The translations under genes were made by a program, and so were the position numbers. 64,000 bases of DNA from an uncultured Bacilli bacterium. GTDB lineage: Bacteria > Bacillota_I > Bacilli_A > RF39 > UBA660. Positions 7,690 to 16,389 of this stretch are shown one piece after another (the stretch's first letter is position 1; every line of letters starts with the position of its first letter). The notes beneath the pieces were generated by a model. It was given only the letters and a program-made list of their open reading frames with translations. It was not told where the DNA came from and did no database searches. Where the stretch lies: assembly GCA_934182615.1 (NCBI GenBank), contig CAKPRO010000006.1:19014-83013 (forward strand), given 5' to 3'.

Positions 7690-9849
7690 CTAATATTTAT
7701 CTTTTAATTTAATAGTAACAGTATCAGTAACATCTTCTCCTACAGGAACACTCTGTTCATATACATAACCATTACCCTCCAGTATAAAACTAACATCCAT
7801 CATCTTAAGAATATTATTAGCTTCTTTATAAGAATAACCAGTTAAATCAATCATCTTCTTAGTATTACCATTAGTCTTTAATATAACCAAATCATCTTCA
7901 TATATAGTACTATTAGTACTAGGATACTGACTAGTAACCTTATTACCATCTCCTAGTACAAGAACTCTAATATTCTTACCTTCTAAATATCCTTTAGAAG
8001 TACCAATATCCATATTATAGAAAGATTCCATAACATACTTATCTTTATCCTTATTAGACTTTTCAATATTAAGATACTTAGTAATATTCTTCTCTACCTC
8101 TTTAATCATCGGAGCAACATAATTAGTAGTATCCTTAGGTCTCTTAATCGCAGCATATAAAATAACCTCAGGATTATCTCCAGGAAACATACCAGAGAAA
8201 GAATAAATATAATCAGATTCTCCACTCATATACCTACCCTTAGTATAATCATATATCTGTGCAGTACCAGTCTTACCAATCAAACTATAACCATCCATAT
8301 GATATAAATAACCAGTAGAATTAGTATTATCACCATTAATAACACTAGTCATTAATTCTTTCATCTTCGTAACAGTAGTACTACTTACAACAGTACCAAC
8401 TTTCTTACTCTTACCCTTATATATAGTCTTACCAGTATCCGTATCCACTATCTTATCAACAATATAAGGCTTTAACATCGTACCATTATTACTAATAATA
8501 GTAAGTGCCTGCAAGTGCTGTATAGGAGTAGTCGTAATACCCTGACCATAACCTGCAGTAGCAGCCTCTATCTGATAAGTATAATCTATACTACCAGCTT
8601 CTTCTCTATTCATCGTAAAACCAGTCTTACTACCAAAACCATACTTTAAGTAGCAGGCTTTCAAATCATCCTTATTAATAGTAGACTCAACAATATTAGC
8701 AACCGCTATATTAGAGGATAAAGCAAAACCTTGATCATAAGTTAATTCTCCCCATCCTTCTTTTTTCCAGTCATTAATCGTAGTCTCTTTACCATCTTCT
8801 CCTGTATAAGTCTTACTACCAGACATATACTTCGTATTACCATCATAATTACCCGAATCAACTGCACACATATAACTAAATATCTTCATCGTCGATCCTG
8901 GTTCATAAGTTAAAGTAGCAATAGGATCAATATAAGAAGTCATATTTCTAAGATTAGGATCAAAACTAGGAGTACTAGAATATCCAAGTATCTTACCCGT
9001 CTTAGCATCCATCGCCGCCATCACAACCCATTCAGCCTCCGAATCATTTTGAGCAGTCTTAACAGCGGACTCAATAAATAACTGAATATTATTATCAATA
9101 GTAAGATAAACATCATCCCCATTATCCGCAGGTTCTGTATATTCCCTACCATTAGCTATCTTATAACCATATTTATCTCTCTCATAAGTAATATACCCAC
9201 TCTTACCTTTAAGTTCATCATTATAATATTCCTCTAATCCTAACTCACCAGTAATCCATTTATTCTTATCATCATCTTCTTTAAGAACAGTATATCCAAG
9301 TATATAACTAGCAAAATCTCCATTAGGATAATATCTCTTAATATCTTTAAGAAAATCAATTCCCTGTAATTTTAACTTATCAATTTCTTCTTTAGTAAGT
9401 TCACTAAGACCTTTACCAATAGTACCAAATTCTACTTGATATTTATTACTCTCTTTACCCTTAACTAATACATCTTTAATCTCTTCACTAGTAACACCTA
9501 ATACGCCAGCTAATTTAGTACTAGTATCATCAATATCTTCAACATAATTCTTATTACCCTTAGCATCTACCCTTTCATTAGATAAATAAGCAATAAGCGT
9601 ATAACTAACAACATCATTAGCTAGTACATTACCATTAATATCATATATAGTACCTCTCTTAGGCATAATAATATCTTCTTTAGTATTCCTATTCTTAATA
9701 AAAGCCGCTATTGTAGAATTACCTACTTTATAGTCAACTAAACATAAATAACATAATCTACCAATAAGTATTAAAAACAAAAAAAAGGTACCAATAATAA
9801 CTAATTTACTAACTTTAAATTTGTCATTATTAACATTACCTTTTTTCAT
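7690..9849 (-). CDS. Division/sporulation transpeptidase (class B PBP with PASTA), PbpB/SpoVD type
   Basis: 719 residues. An N-terminal membrane helix (about 15-35) is followed by the PBP dimerisation domain (RGTIYDINGNVLA) and the transpeptidase domain. That domain has STMK near residue 320 (catalytic Ser and Lys), SSN near 385 and KTGTAQ near 530, so all three active-site motifs are intact. The last 100 residues form one or two PASTA-like repeats (DLTGYSYKEANNILK). It cross-links septal peptidoglycan; with one copy visible I cannot tell PbpB from SpoVD. ATG 9849 is chosen because AAGGTGA sits six bases upstream, while the in-frame GTG at 9858 overlaps that site. It follows ftsL as in the dcw cluster. 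Confidence 0.9.
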   Translation of the reverse strand: MKKGNVNNDKFKVSKLVIIGTFFLFLILIGRLCYLCLVDYKVGNSTIAAFIKNRNTKEDIIMPKRGTIYDINGNVLANDVVSYTLIAYLSNERVDAKGNKNYVEDIDDTSTKLAGVLGVTSEEIKDVLVKGKESNKYQVEFGTIGKGLSELTKEEIDKLKLQGIDFLKDIKRYYPNGDFASYILGYTVLKEDDDKNKWITGELGLEEYYNDELKGKSGYITYERDKYGYKIANGREYTEPADNGDDVYLTIDNNIQLFIESAVKTAQNDSEAEWVVMAAMDAKTGKILGYSSTPSFDPNLRNMTSYIDPIATLTYEPGSTMKIFSYMCAVDSGNYDGNTKYMSGSKTYTGEDGKETTINDWKKEGWGELTYDQGFALSSNIAVANIVESTINKDDLKACYLKYGFGSKTGFTMNREEAGSIDYTYQIEAATAGYGQGITTTPIQHLQALTIISNNGTMLKPYIVDKIVDTDTGKTIYKGKSKKVGTVVSSTTVTKMKELMTSVINGDNTNSTGYLYHMDGYSLIGKTGTAQIYDYTKGRYMSGESDYIYSFSGMFPGDNPEVILYAAIKRPKDTTNYVAPMIKEVEKNITKYLNIEKSNKDKDKYVMESFYNMDIGTSKGYLEGKNIRVLVLGDGNKVTSQYPSTNSTIYEDDLVILKTNGNTKKMIDLTGYSYKEANNILKMMDVSFILEGNGYVYEQSVPVGEDVTDTVTIKLKDKY

Positions 9850-9859
9850 TATAATCACC

Positions 9860-10147
9860 TTATTCTATAGTCTTAATATTTTCATTATTATAAGCAAGAC
9901 CAAGATTTCTACTAATACTCTGAATATTATCAAGTGAAGCCATCTCATTAATCTTCATAGCTAAACTCTCATTAGTATCCAAAGCCTTTTCTACTTTTTT
10001 ATTCATATCTTGTAATTCAATATTCATCTTACTAACAGCAGTACTAGTAAATACAATACCTACTACTAAGAATACTATAATTACAAGAGAACTCTTATAT
10101 AGAAATCTCTCTACCTTAGTAAACCCTTTCTTTTTCTTCTTTTTCAT
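9860..10147 (-). CDS. ftsL: Cell division protein FtsL
   Basis: 95 residues: a basic cytoplasmic tail (MKKKKKKGFTKVERF), one membrane helix (about 18-38) and an extracellular coiled coil (MNIELQDMNKKVEKALDTNE) ending in a short tail with a conserved-looking AYNNENI. Length, topology and position between rsmH and the class B PBP match FtsL, which with DivIB and DivIC recruits the septal synthase. The family is poorly conserved, so synteny carries much of the call. It starts five bases after rsmH. Confidence 0.8.
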   Translation of the reverse strand: MKKKKKKGFTKVERFLYKSSLVIIVFLVVGIVFTSTAVSKMNIELQDMNKKVEKALDTNESLAMKINEMASLDNIQSISRNLGLAYNNENIKTIE

Positions 10148-10151
10148 AAAA

Positions 10152-11072
10152 TCAATCCTCTATTCTTTCAATAACTCTAAGTCTAGATGACCTTGCTCTA
10201 TTATTTTCCTCTAACTCCTCTTTACTAGGAGTAATATTTGCTATTAATTTAAACTTAGGTAAATATTCTTTAGGTATAAATGGTAGCTTAGATAGACTAC
10301 TATCAACCTTAGAATATTTATTAAATATCTCTTTAACAATCTTATCTTCTAAAGAATGAAAAGTAATTACAGATATTCTTCCTCCAACATTTAACATCTC
10401 TATTGCTTCTTCTAAAGCATCCCTTAGAACACCAAGTTCATTATTTACTTCTATTCTAATAGCTTGAAAAGTCTTTCTCGCTGGATGACTATCTTTCATA
10501 GCCTTATATGGCATACTCTTTTTAATTACTTCAACTAACTCTAGTGTCGTTTCAATCTTTTTATTTTCTCTAGTCTTAATAATATTATTTGCAATACTAC
10601 TAGCATATTTTTCTTCACCATATTCTCTTAATATTCTAACTAAATCATTATAAGAATAAGTATTAACCACATCGTATGCTGAAAACTCTTTATCTCTATC
10701 CATTCTCATATCAAGAGGAGCATCATTATGATAACTAAAACCTCGCTCAGGAATATCAAGTTGTGGTGAAGAAACACCTAAGTCAAAGACAATTCCATCT
10801 ATTTTATTAATACCCCTTTTATTTAATTCTTCTTTAAGATTAACAAAATTAGATTTAATTATCTCATAGTTATTACCAATTTCTGATAATTTCTTATTAC
10901 TATATTCTATCGCCATTTCATCTTGATCAAAGGCGAAAAGAAAGCCCCTTTTAACTCTCTTTAAAATTAAACCACTATGTCCCCCAAAGCCAAGTGTAGC
11001 ATCTACATAAATTCCATCTTCTTTTACATTAAGATTATCAATGGCTTCATTTAAAAGTACTGTCTTATGCAT
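10152..11072 (-). CDS. rsmH: 16S rRNA (cytosine(1402)-N(4))-methyltransferase RsmH
   Basis: 306 residues. It begins MHKTVLLNEAID and has the SAM-binding loop DATLGFGGHSGLIL near residue 25, then FDLGVSSPQLD and the RAIRIEVNNEL and ITFHSLEDKIVKE motifs of MraW/RsmH. It methylates C1402 of 16S rRNA. I choose ATG 11072, which lies inside the end of mraZ (8-bp overlap); an upstream in-frame TTG (11090) would only add six residues without a binding site. Second gene of the dcw-type operon. Confidence 0.97.
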   Translation of the reverse strand: MHKTVLLNEAIDNLNVKEDGIYVDATLGFGGHSGLILKRVKRGFLFAFDQDEMAIEYSNKKLSEIGNNYEIIKSNFVNLKEELNKRGINKIDGIVFDLGVSSPQLDIPERGFSYHNDAPLDMRMDRDKEFSAYDVVNTYSYNDLVRILREYGEEKYASSIANNIIKTRENKKIETTLELVEVIKKSMPYKAMKDSHPARKTFQAIRIEVNNELGVLRDALEEAIEMLNVGGRISVITFHSLEDKIVKEIFNKYSKVDSSLSKLPFIPKEYLPKFKLIANITPSKEELEENNRARSSRLRVIERIED

Positions 11073-11505
11073 CAATATCAAATCCTTCAAATAAATTCTC
11101 TGCTACTTCAGATATCTTATCCATATTACTATCAATAAGATTATCAAACTTATCCGTAGCCCATATTTCTAGGCGATCATTAACCCCAATTATTGTACAT
11201 TCCTTTTTAATACCCGCATAACAAATTAATGAAGATGGCAAGTTTATTCTACCTTGCTTATCAAATTCACATACAGTAGCACCAGATAAGAAAAATCTGT
11301 TAAATGTTCTGGCATCTTGCTTAGTAAATGGAAGTGTTTTTAATTTAGATACAATATTATCCCATTCTATCTTACTATAGACAAATAGACATCCATCTAA
11401 TCCTCTAGTAACAATAAACTCATTACCAATATCTTCTCTAAATTTAGAAGGTATAATTAATCTTCCCTTTTCATCAAGATTATGATGATATTCTCCAATT
11501 AACAT
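11065..11505 (-). CDS. mraZ: Transcriptional regulator MraZ
   Basis: 146 residues, beginning MLIGEYHHNLDEKGRLIIP, with two AbrB-like MraZ repeats (LDEKGRLIIPSKFRE and FDKQGRINLPSSL). MraZ is the DNA-binding autoregulator of the division and cell-wall cluster. ATG 11505 follows GGGGGAT; the in-frame GTG at 11517 is part of that site and of the operator, so I discard it. Direct repeats of GTGG with a 10-bp period lie immediately upstream. Confidence 0.97.
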   Translation of the reverse strand: MLIGEYHHNLDEKGRLIIPSKFREDIGNEFIVTRGLDGCLFVYSKIEWDNIVSKLKTLPFTKQDARTFNRFFLSGATVCEFDKQGRINLPSSLICYAGIKKECTIIGVNDRLEIWATDKFDNLIDSNMDKISEVAENLFEGFDIDA

Positions 11506-11513
11506 AATATCCC

Positions 11514-11549
11514 CCACTTTCTTCCACTTCGTGCCACTCTATGATTATA
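11514..11549 (-). promoter_or_regulatory. mraZ promoter region and MraZ box
   Basis: On the minus strand three GTGG direct repeats (plus-strand CCAC at 11514, 11524 and 11534) are spaced exactly 10 bp, the pattern known for MraZ operators. A TATAAT -10 lies just upstream (11544-11549); the -35 is weak. This placement, just downstream of the -10, fits repression of its own operon. Confidence 0.8.
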
Positions 11550-11634
11550 TTCTACTATAAAGTATTATCTTTGTAAATATCTTTCTTCTAATTTGACAAA
11601 AAAAGATGTAAACTTATCTAATATTTTCACCTTC

Positions 11635-11691
11635 CATGAAAATCCAAGGTATTTTCATGTCTGACATAGCCTAATTCTTAGTCTATATCAG
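11635..11691 (-). repeat. Paired-hairpin element, copy d
   Basis: On the minus strand hairpin 1 is CTGATATAG/CTATGTCAG around ACTAAGAATTAGG, and hairpin 2 is CATGAAAAT/ATTTTCATG around ACCTTGG. A near-identical copy lies at 62113 in the same place relative to the TasA-like gene, so it belongs to the duplicated segment. Stem differences between the copies keep the pairing. Confidence 0.55.
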
Positions 11692-11731
11692 TGTCTCATT
11701 AGACCTATCATATATAAGTTAAAACCAAAAG

Positions 11732-11756
11732 AAAAAAGCTAGTCATAATAACTAGC
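11732..11756 (-). terminator. Terminator of the first surface-protein operon
   Basis: On the minus strand GCTAGT and ACTAGC pair across a seven-base loop and are followed by TTTTTTC. The stem overlaps the stop codon of the gene ending at 11752. Confidence 0.75.
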
Positions 11757-12300
11757 CATTTAATGTAGCATTCTTACCAGTAGCATATAAATCAAATGAT
11801 AATGTTTTATTTTGCATAGTATTTGGATTAGTATAATCTTTACCATTAAACCATAAATATAAAGTATATTTATCTGTAGTAGTATTAACTACTCTATCAG
11901 TAAATAATGTTAAAGTAGTAGTGCCACTACTAGCATAAGTTATATCTTTAAAATTACCTTTAGTAACTAAAGTACTATCATTATAATATAATTCATATAT
12001 AAATGATTCTTCTTTTAATTCACTTGGCATAGTAGTTAAATCCATATATAAACTCATAGTACTACCTTCTTCACTTGCTATAACTGTTATATCTTTCTTA
12101 ATACCTTCTTCTTTACTGTCTACTGGTATTAAAGTACCAGTAACATTACTTCCTCCATTAAAAGTAACAGTACTGCCTTCAATACCTACACTAACATTAA
12201 TATTAGAAGCACTATTCCATCTATAATAAGCATAAGTACCACCAATCATTAATATAATTAACCCTATTATTCCTATTATTAATCCTTTATTATTTTTCAT
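11752..12300 (-). CDS. TasA/CalY-like secreted protein with SipW-type signal peptide (copy 1)
   Basis: 182 residues. The N-terminus MKNNKGLIIGIIGLIILMIG followed by GTYAYYRW is the signal peptide and cleavage region typical of SipW-dependent TasA/CalY-like proteins. The rest is a beta-rich domain of about 150 residues (FNGGSNVTGTLIP, LYMDLTTMPSELKEESFIY, YTLYLWFNGKDYTNP). Members of this class are exported by a dedicated signal peptidase and can build fibres in biofilm matrix. It is the second gene of an operon, 14 bp after a BspA-like gene, and has a nearly identical paralogue at 62233. No sipW-like gene is visible here. Fibre formation is inference. Confidence 0.75.
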   Translation of the reverse strand: MKNNKGLIIGIIGLIILMIGGTYAYYRWNSASNINVSVGIEGSTVTFNGGSNVTGTLIPVDSKEEGIKKDITVIASEEGSTMSLYMDLTTMPSELKEESFIYELYYNDSTLVTKGNFKDITYASSGTTTLTLFTDRVVNTTTDKYTLYLWFNGKDYTNPNTMQNKTLSFDLYATGKNATLNG

Positions 12301-12313
12301 ATCTATCCTCTCA

Positions 12314-13660
12314 CTAACTTGGTTGTCCTGTAGTTACTGTTACTGCATTGTATGTAGTACTTCCTATTGTTTTAGCATTAGTAGTACCTGTTACAAATGT
12401 TGTACCTGAACTTCCATTTACTGCTTTATTCCAGTCAAACGCCTTACCAGAATTATTATATATGATTTTTAAATTGGGATTATTTATATATTCTACACCA
12501 GCAAAAGAAGATCCAGTGTCATTCGAAGTTTCAAAAGCACTACCGGATATACTTGATAAATTAGAACCATAATCTATTAATACATAATCCAAATTGTTAT
12601 TCATAAATGCACCATAGCCTATATCAATTACTGGAGCCGGTATAATAACATCTGTTAATTTGTTATAAGCAAATGCGTAACTATCTATTGTGGTCAATGA
12701 ATTTGATAGTGTAACACTCACCAAATTATTTGACGTAAAAGATTGTTCTCCAATAGATAATATTGTGTTAGGCATTATAACACTTGAAATATTAGTGGAT
12801 TGACTGCAACTATTACCTCCAATCATAGAACTATAACTATATTCAGCACATGCAAATCCTTCTTTTATTTTTGTTATTTTATACCCAGCAATAGTATCAG
12901 GAATAACTATATCATTAACTACTTTATATCCATTACTATTTCCTTCATAACAATTATAACCAACTGAAGATAGTGATGCCGTTTTATTTGTTTCATCTTT
13001 ATCAGTGATATTGAAACAATATTCAGGTGTAGGTTCTACATATTTACCTTGTTCTGCATCAGCACTTATATTACCAATAAATGTTGCTGATGTTATACTA
13101 TTACCTGCTAGGGCATTATCTACATAGATTACTACTAAATATTTATATATTTCTGTATTAGATAATTGTTTGGTAAGTAGTGTTATAGTATCACTACTTG
13201 TAATACTACCAGTAGATACTATATCAAATGATTGATTAAGTAAAGAATCTACTGTTACCGAAGATGGCGTTGTTATTGTACTAGTATTATCTAACACTAC
13301 ATACTTAAGTGCTCCTTTACTATCTCCAGTAGTAAATGCATCTGATATATTAGTTACATTTAAATATATAGAACCATATCCTTCAATAGTACAAGTAGAC
13401 TTAATACCTATATTAACCGCTGATATACCTATTCCATTCTTAATAGTAAATTTATTACTACTAATTAGATCTGATTCATTAAGTAATTTTAAATTACCAC
13501 TTATATCTTGTCCTTTAGTATAATCTATAGTAAAACATCCACTTGTTAATCCTATATTTATTTTACTACTCGTCCATGTTAGTATAGCGTATGTTAATCC
13601 CGATATAGCTAGTATTAATATTATTACTCCTAGTATTATTAATTTCTTTTTCTTTTCCAT
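12314..13660 (-). CDS. Secreted BspA-like leucine-rich-repeat surface protein with SipW-type signal (copy 1)
   Basis: 448 residues. The start MEKKKKLIILGVIILILAIS leads into GLTYAILTW, a TasA-like signal region. Residues about 30-210 form a TasA-like beta domain (CFTIDYTKGQDISGN). Residues about 215-380 hold BspA-type repeats such as IPDTIAGYKITKIKEGFA and SLTTIDSYAFAYNKLTDVIIP. The C-terminal 60 residues (GKAFDWNKAVNGSSGT) are shared with the paralogue at 62784. BspA-like repeats usually bind host or bacterial ligands. AAAGGAAG precedes the ATG. Transcription appears controlled by the poly-G leader and terminator at 13686-13823, which should prevent expression in the sequenced frame. Confidence 0.75.
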   Translation of the reverse strand: MEKKKKLIILGVIILILAISGLTYAILTWTSSKINIGLTSGCFTIDYTKGQDISGNLKLLNESDLISSNKFTIKNGIGISAVNIGIKSTCTIEGYGSIYLNVTNISDAFTTGDSKGALKYVVLDNTSTITTPSSVTVDSLLNQSFDIVSTGSITSSDTITLLTKQLSNTEIYKYLVVIYVDNALAGNSITSATFIGNISADAEQGKYVEPTPEYCFNITDKDETNKTASLSSVGYNCYEGNSNGYKVVNDIVIPDTIAGYKITKIKEGFACAEYSYSSMIGGNSCSQSTNISSVIMPNTILSIGEQSFTSNNLVSVTLSNSLTTIDSYAFAYNKLTDVIIPAPVIDIGYGAFMNNNLDYVLIDYGSNLSSISGSAFETSNDTGSSFAGVEYINNPNLKIIYNNSGKAFDWNKAVNGSSGTTFVTGTTNAKTIGSTTYNAVTVTTGQPS

Positions 13661-13685
13661 GATATCTTCCTTTCTGACATAGTAA

Positions 13686-13732
13686 AAAGACTATGAAAGA
13701 CTAGTATTACTACTAGTTACTTCATAGTCTTT
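13686..13732 (-). terminator. Leader terminator (attenuator) before the BspA-like gene, locus A
   Basis: On the minus strand AAAGACTATGAA and TTCATAGTCTTT form a 12-bp outer stem with an inner ACTAGTA/TACTAGT stem, and TTTTT follows. It ends about 23 bases before the surface gene's ATG, so it is inside the 5' leader. The 3' arm contains the TAG that ends the leader ORF in the open frame. Confidence 0.8.
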
Positions 13733-13760
13733 ATCTATATTATTATTTAATTTATTTAAG

Positions 13761-13823
13761 TTAGTTTTGTGCCCCCCCCCTAATTAACTTCTGGTTAACG
13801 TTTTTGCATAGTTCTTTATTCAT
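13761..13823 (-). CDS. Leader peptide with poly-G tract, locus A (closed frame as sequenced)
   Basis: ATG 13823 follows a strong AAAGGAGG site. The reading frame gives MNKELCKNVNQKLIRGGAQN and stops at TAA 13761, about 29 bases before the terminator stem. The tract of nine G sits at codons 15-18. With eight or eleven G the frame would instead run through the terminator to TAG 13691, encoding a tail with LNNNIDKDYEVTSS, similar to the tail at locus B. Ten G gives another early stop. The shared start region and tail at three loci argue that this ORF is translated for control, not for its product. Confidence 0.65.
   Translation of the reverse strand: MNKELCKNVNQKLIRGGAQN
13772..13780 (-). repeat. 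Poly-G tract of nine (locus A)
   Basis: Nine consecutive G on the minus strand in a very A+T-rich leader. Homopolymer G tracts of this length are classic slippage sites in phase-variable genes. Confidence 0.85.
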
Positions 13824-13847
13824 GGTGGGAGGCCTCCTTTCACTGTT

Positions 13848-13907
13848 GATTTGCGAATTAATTGGGATCGAAAACTATCGAATTATTTGGGATCTCAATT
13901 GCAAATC
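13848..13907 (-). promoter_or_regulatory. Inverted repeat with internal direct repeats in the leader, locus A
   Basis: GATTTGC and GCAAATC bound a 60-bp element just before the leader Shine-Dalgarno site. Inside it, on the plus strand, GAATTAATTGGGATC and GAATTATTTGGGATC are near-direct repeats 25 bp apart. The same layout occurs at 32017. It could be an RNA stem or a protein operator. Confidence 0.55.
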
Positions 13908-13928
13908 AATTCTCTTACTTATGAATAA

Positions 13929-13957
13929 ATAATACCATAAGTTTAAATAAATTACAA
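13929..13957 (-). promoter_or_regulatory. Sigma-A-type promoter, locus A
   Basis: On the minus strand TTGTAA (plus 13952-13957), a 17-bp spacer, then TATTAT (plus 13929-13934). The other two leader units have the same spacing in the same place. Confidence 0.75.
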
Positions 13958-13972
13958 TATAAAAATTTAAAT

Positions 13973-15034
13973 TTAACTAGAAAATATTTGAACCCAATAA
14001 TATTGATTATTAATTTTTTGAACTCCTATTCCTATTTTTTTAAATTTAGAAGAAATTATATTTTGGTAGTGGCCACTTGAAGAACGCCAACCTTCCATAA
14101 CACTTGAAGCACTTTTATAACCATAAGCTATATTTTCTCCCGCAGCACCATAAGATATTCCTAAATCAGATAAAACAGTAAAACAACTTGTTCCATTAGG
14201 TCGATCATGAGAAAACTTACCACTACCTGCAATTTCTATTGCTCGTACCATCGCAGCAGTTTCTAATTGTGAATCTAATGTCAAAGAAGATTCATTTACC
14301 ATAGAACGATATCTATTTGTTGTTTCATATACTTCGTTTACTAATGAAGAATATCTATCTTTATTTTGTATTGCTTCTTCTACCATATCATTCGTAGACA
14401 TATTACTATTATATTTTATACCAGTTACTGTAATATCAGTATTATCTGTATAAGTATTTATATCTTCAGTAGAAGATACTATTGTAAGCTTCGTAGTCAT
14501 TTCTGTTTGATTATCACTTTCGTCTTTAGCAATAATAGTTATATTATAAGTACCTACTTCTTTATATGTATATTTATCTTGAAATGAAAGAATACAATCC
14601 TCTTCACTATTATCACTACAACTAGTAATAAAATCTTTAATATTATATTCTTCTCCCTCATTAATAACTAATTCTTTTAATACTAAATCAGGACTCTTAG
14701 TATCAGTAACATTTAAAATACTTTTATATTCTTTGTCTCTATATTTAATAACTATATCATACTTACCTAATTTATTATACTTAGTATCAAATTTAATTTC
14801 TTTTCCATTATCATAATATTTAATTAAAGTATTACCAAGAGGATACCCCAATATATCACTAATATCTAAAACATTACTCATAAGTTCAACATCTATATTA
14901 CTTTTAATATTAATATCATTACTAAAAGTACCACTACCAGTAGTTATACTCTTATAACTAATAACTATTATTATTATAAATAAAATAATAATAGTTAAAA
15001 GACTACCCCCTTCAATTAATGTTTTCTTATTCAT
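13973..15034 (-). CDS. CAP/SCP-domain protein with membrane anchor and Ig-like repeats
   Basis: 353 residues. One membrane helix (about 10-28) is followed by two Ig-like bacterial surface segments (about 50-190), the second with the TYKEVGTYNITIIAKDESDN pattern. A C-terminal CAP domain (about 225-353) has ATTNRYR-like VYETTNRYRSMVN, FSHDRPNG, GENIAYG and SSGHYQNI. These supply the two His and Glu positions usual in the CAP cavity. CAP proteins with a YkwD-like layout are common in spore-formers, and their function is poorly known. GGGAGTG precedes ATG 15034. It sits after the terminator of the 426-residue hypothetical gene. Confidence 0.85.
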   Translation of the reverse strand: MNKKTLIEGGSLLTIIILFIIIIVISYKSITTGSGTFSNDINIKSNIDVELMSNVLDISDILGYPLGNTLIKYYDNGKEIKFDTKYNKLGKYDIVIKYRDKEYKSILNVTDTKSPDLVLKELVINEGEEYNIKDFITSCSDNSEEDCILSFQDKYTYKEVGTYNITIIAKDESDNQTEMTTKLTIVSSTEDINTYTDNTDITVTGIKYNSNMSTNDMVEEAIQNKDRYSSLVNEVYETTNRYRSMVNESSLTLDSQLETAAMVRAIEIAGSGKFSHDRPNGTSCFTVLSDLGISYGAAGENIAYGYKSASSVMEGWRSSSGHYQNIISSKFKKIGIGVQKINNQYYWVQIFSS

Positions 15035-15052
15035 AAATTATTCACTCCCATG

Positions 15053-15074
15053 AAAAAAGAGTATTATTACTCTT
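15053..15074 (-). terminator. Terminator of the 426-residue hypothetical gene
   Basis: On the minus strand AAGAGTA and TACTCTT pair around ATAA and are followed by TTTTTTC. Confidence 0.75.
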
Positions 15075-15075
15075 C

Positions 15076-16356
15076 TTATATATATCTTCTTTTCTTTATC
15101 TTTCTTTTTTCTTCTTCATTTAAAGGAACAAAACTATTAAATAATTTAGTACTAATTCTATTTCTCATATAAAAACCATTTTTCTTAATCATATTAATTA
15201 ATTTTTCATCTTTAGTTAAATTATAATATGCTTCTATATATAATTTTTTTATTATATTAAAATAATAAGTTACAATATCTTTTTGATTAGTTCCTTCTAA
15301 TTTATATTCTTCATCATTATAACTAAGTATTTCTTTAACAAAGAAATAAGATATTGAAGCCATCAACTCATAATTCCCATTTATATTAATAGCTTCTTCT
15401 TCCTGATCATAATTCATTAAATCATATGTAGAATCAAGTGCATACATAAATCTATATTTACTAAAAATAAGTTCATCTCTTAATTCTTCATTTCTAACAT
15501 TATCTATTTCTTTATCTAATAATCTTAATAATTCTAAACAAAAATTAATTTTTGATATATCATTAATACTAAATACTTTTTTCTTTTTCTTTAAATTATT
15601 TTTCATTCTATCTTTTAATGCATATTTTGAAACTGATTCATTTAAAAATAGTGCTCTATTCATTGGATCATCTAGTAGAAAGCTATAATCAAATTCTGGA
15701 GAATAGAATAATTTTATTTGTCCCATTTCTCCTTGCATACTTTTAGCGTTATCCGTAGCATATAATATTAAATTTCTTTGTTCTGTTTCATTAAGATTAT
15801 TATCAATATTTATATACATAGTATTAATAAGTGTTTTTAATATCTTTACTCTTTTACTTGAAATAAAACTTCTCATTTCAGAAAAAGCATCTCTATAACT
15901 AAGTTCTAAATATTCACTTTCTAATTCTTCTTCTATTCTTAATATAGTATCATAAATATCTGTATTTATTTTTATATCTAAAATATTTAAAAAACAAGAA
16001 TTACTATTAATTATATCATGTATATCATAAATGAATTCCATATCATAAAAATTCTTAGCCCCTGCTTTTTTTATTAAGTCTTTTAATTCTTCAAGTGAAG
16101 CATTTTCGTCAAAAATAATATTCCCATTATCGTCCATTTCAAAATAGTCTTCATTGTCTTCTAAAAAGAAAGCTAGTTCACTTACAAAATCAAATTCAAA
16201 TATCATATCTTCTAATGCTTCTGGTTCAAATTCAAGTAAATTTATTAATCTTTTTAAATACATAACTAGTTTATCTTTACTAATTTTCGTTTCTTTTTTA
16301 TTTTCTTTTAATGTAAGCATAATATCTAATATTATGTAATCTAGTGGCATACTCAT
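15076..16356 (-). CDS. Hypothetical soluble protein, 426 aa
   Basis: I do not recognise a family. The protein is largely helical and acidic, with no signal peptide or membrane helix. It begins MSMPLDYIILDIMLTLKENK and is rich in Glu, Asp, Asn and Lys (for example FEFDFVSELAFFLEDNEDYF). A basic stretch KNNLKKKKK occurs near residue 258, and it ends in RKIKKRRYI. AAGGGAGGG lies upstream of ATG 16356. It follows the ribosomal-protein and tRNA region and has its own terminator. Composition matches its neighbours, so there is no sign of recent transfer. Confidence 0.7.
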   Translation of the reverse strand: MSMPLDYIILDIMLTLKENKKETKISKDKLVMYLKRLINLLEFEPEALEDMIFEFDFVSELAFFLEDNEDYFEMDDNGNIIFDENASLEELKDLIKKAGAKNFYDMEFIYDIHDIINSNSCFLNILDIKINTDIYDTILRIEEELESEYLELSYRDAFSEMRSFISSKRVKILKTLINTMYINIDNNLNETEQRNLILYATDNAKSMQGEMGQIKLFYSPEFDYSFLLDDPMNRALFLNESVSKYALKDRMKNNLKKKKKVFSINDISKINFCLELLRLLDKEIDNVRNEELRDELIFSKYRFMYALDSTYDLMNYDQEEEAININGNYELMASISYFFVKEILSYNDEEYKLEGTNQKDIVTYYFNIIKKLYIEAYYNLTKDEKLINMIKKNGFYMRNRISTKLFNSFVPLNEEEKRKIKKRRYI

Positions 16357-16389
16357 AAAACCCTCCCTTTTTTCATATAAAATATACTA

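Noticed and set aside
13772..13780. Poly-C run taken as a sequencing artefact
   Set aside because: Runs occur at the same place in three leader copies and inside an ORF with conserved flanks, so they are probably real; the exact length may still be uncertain.
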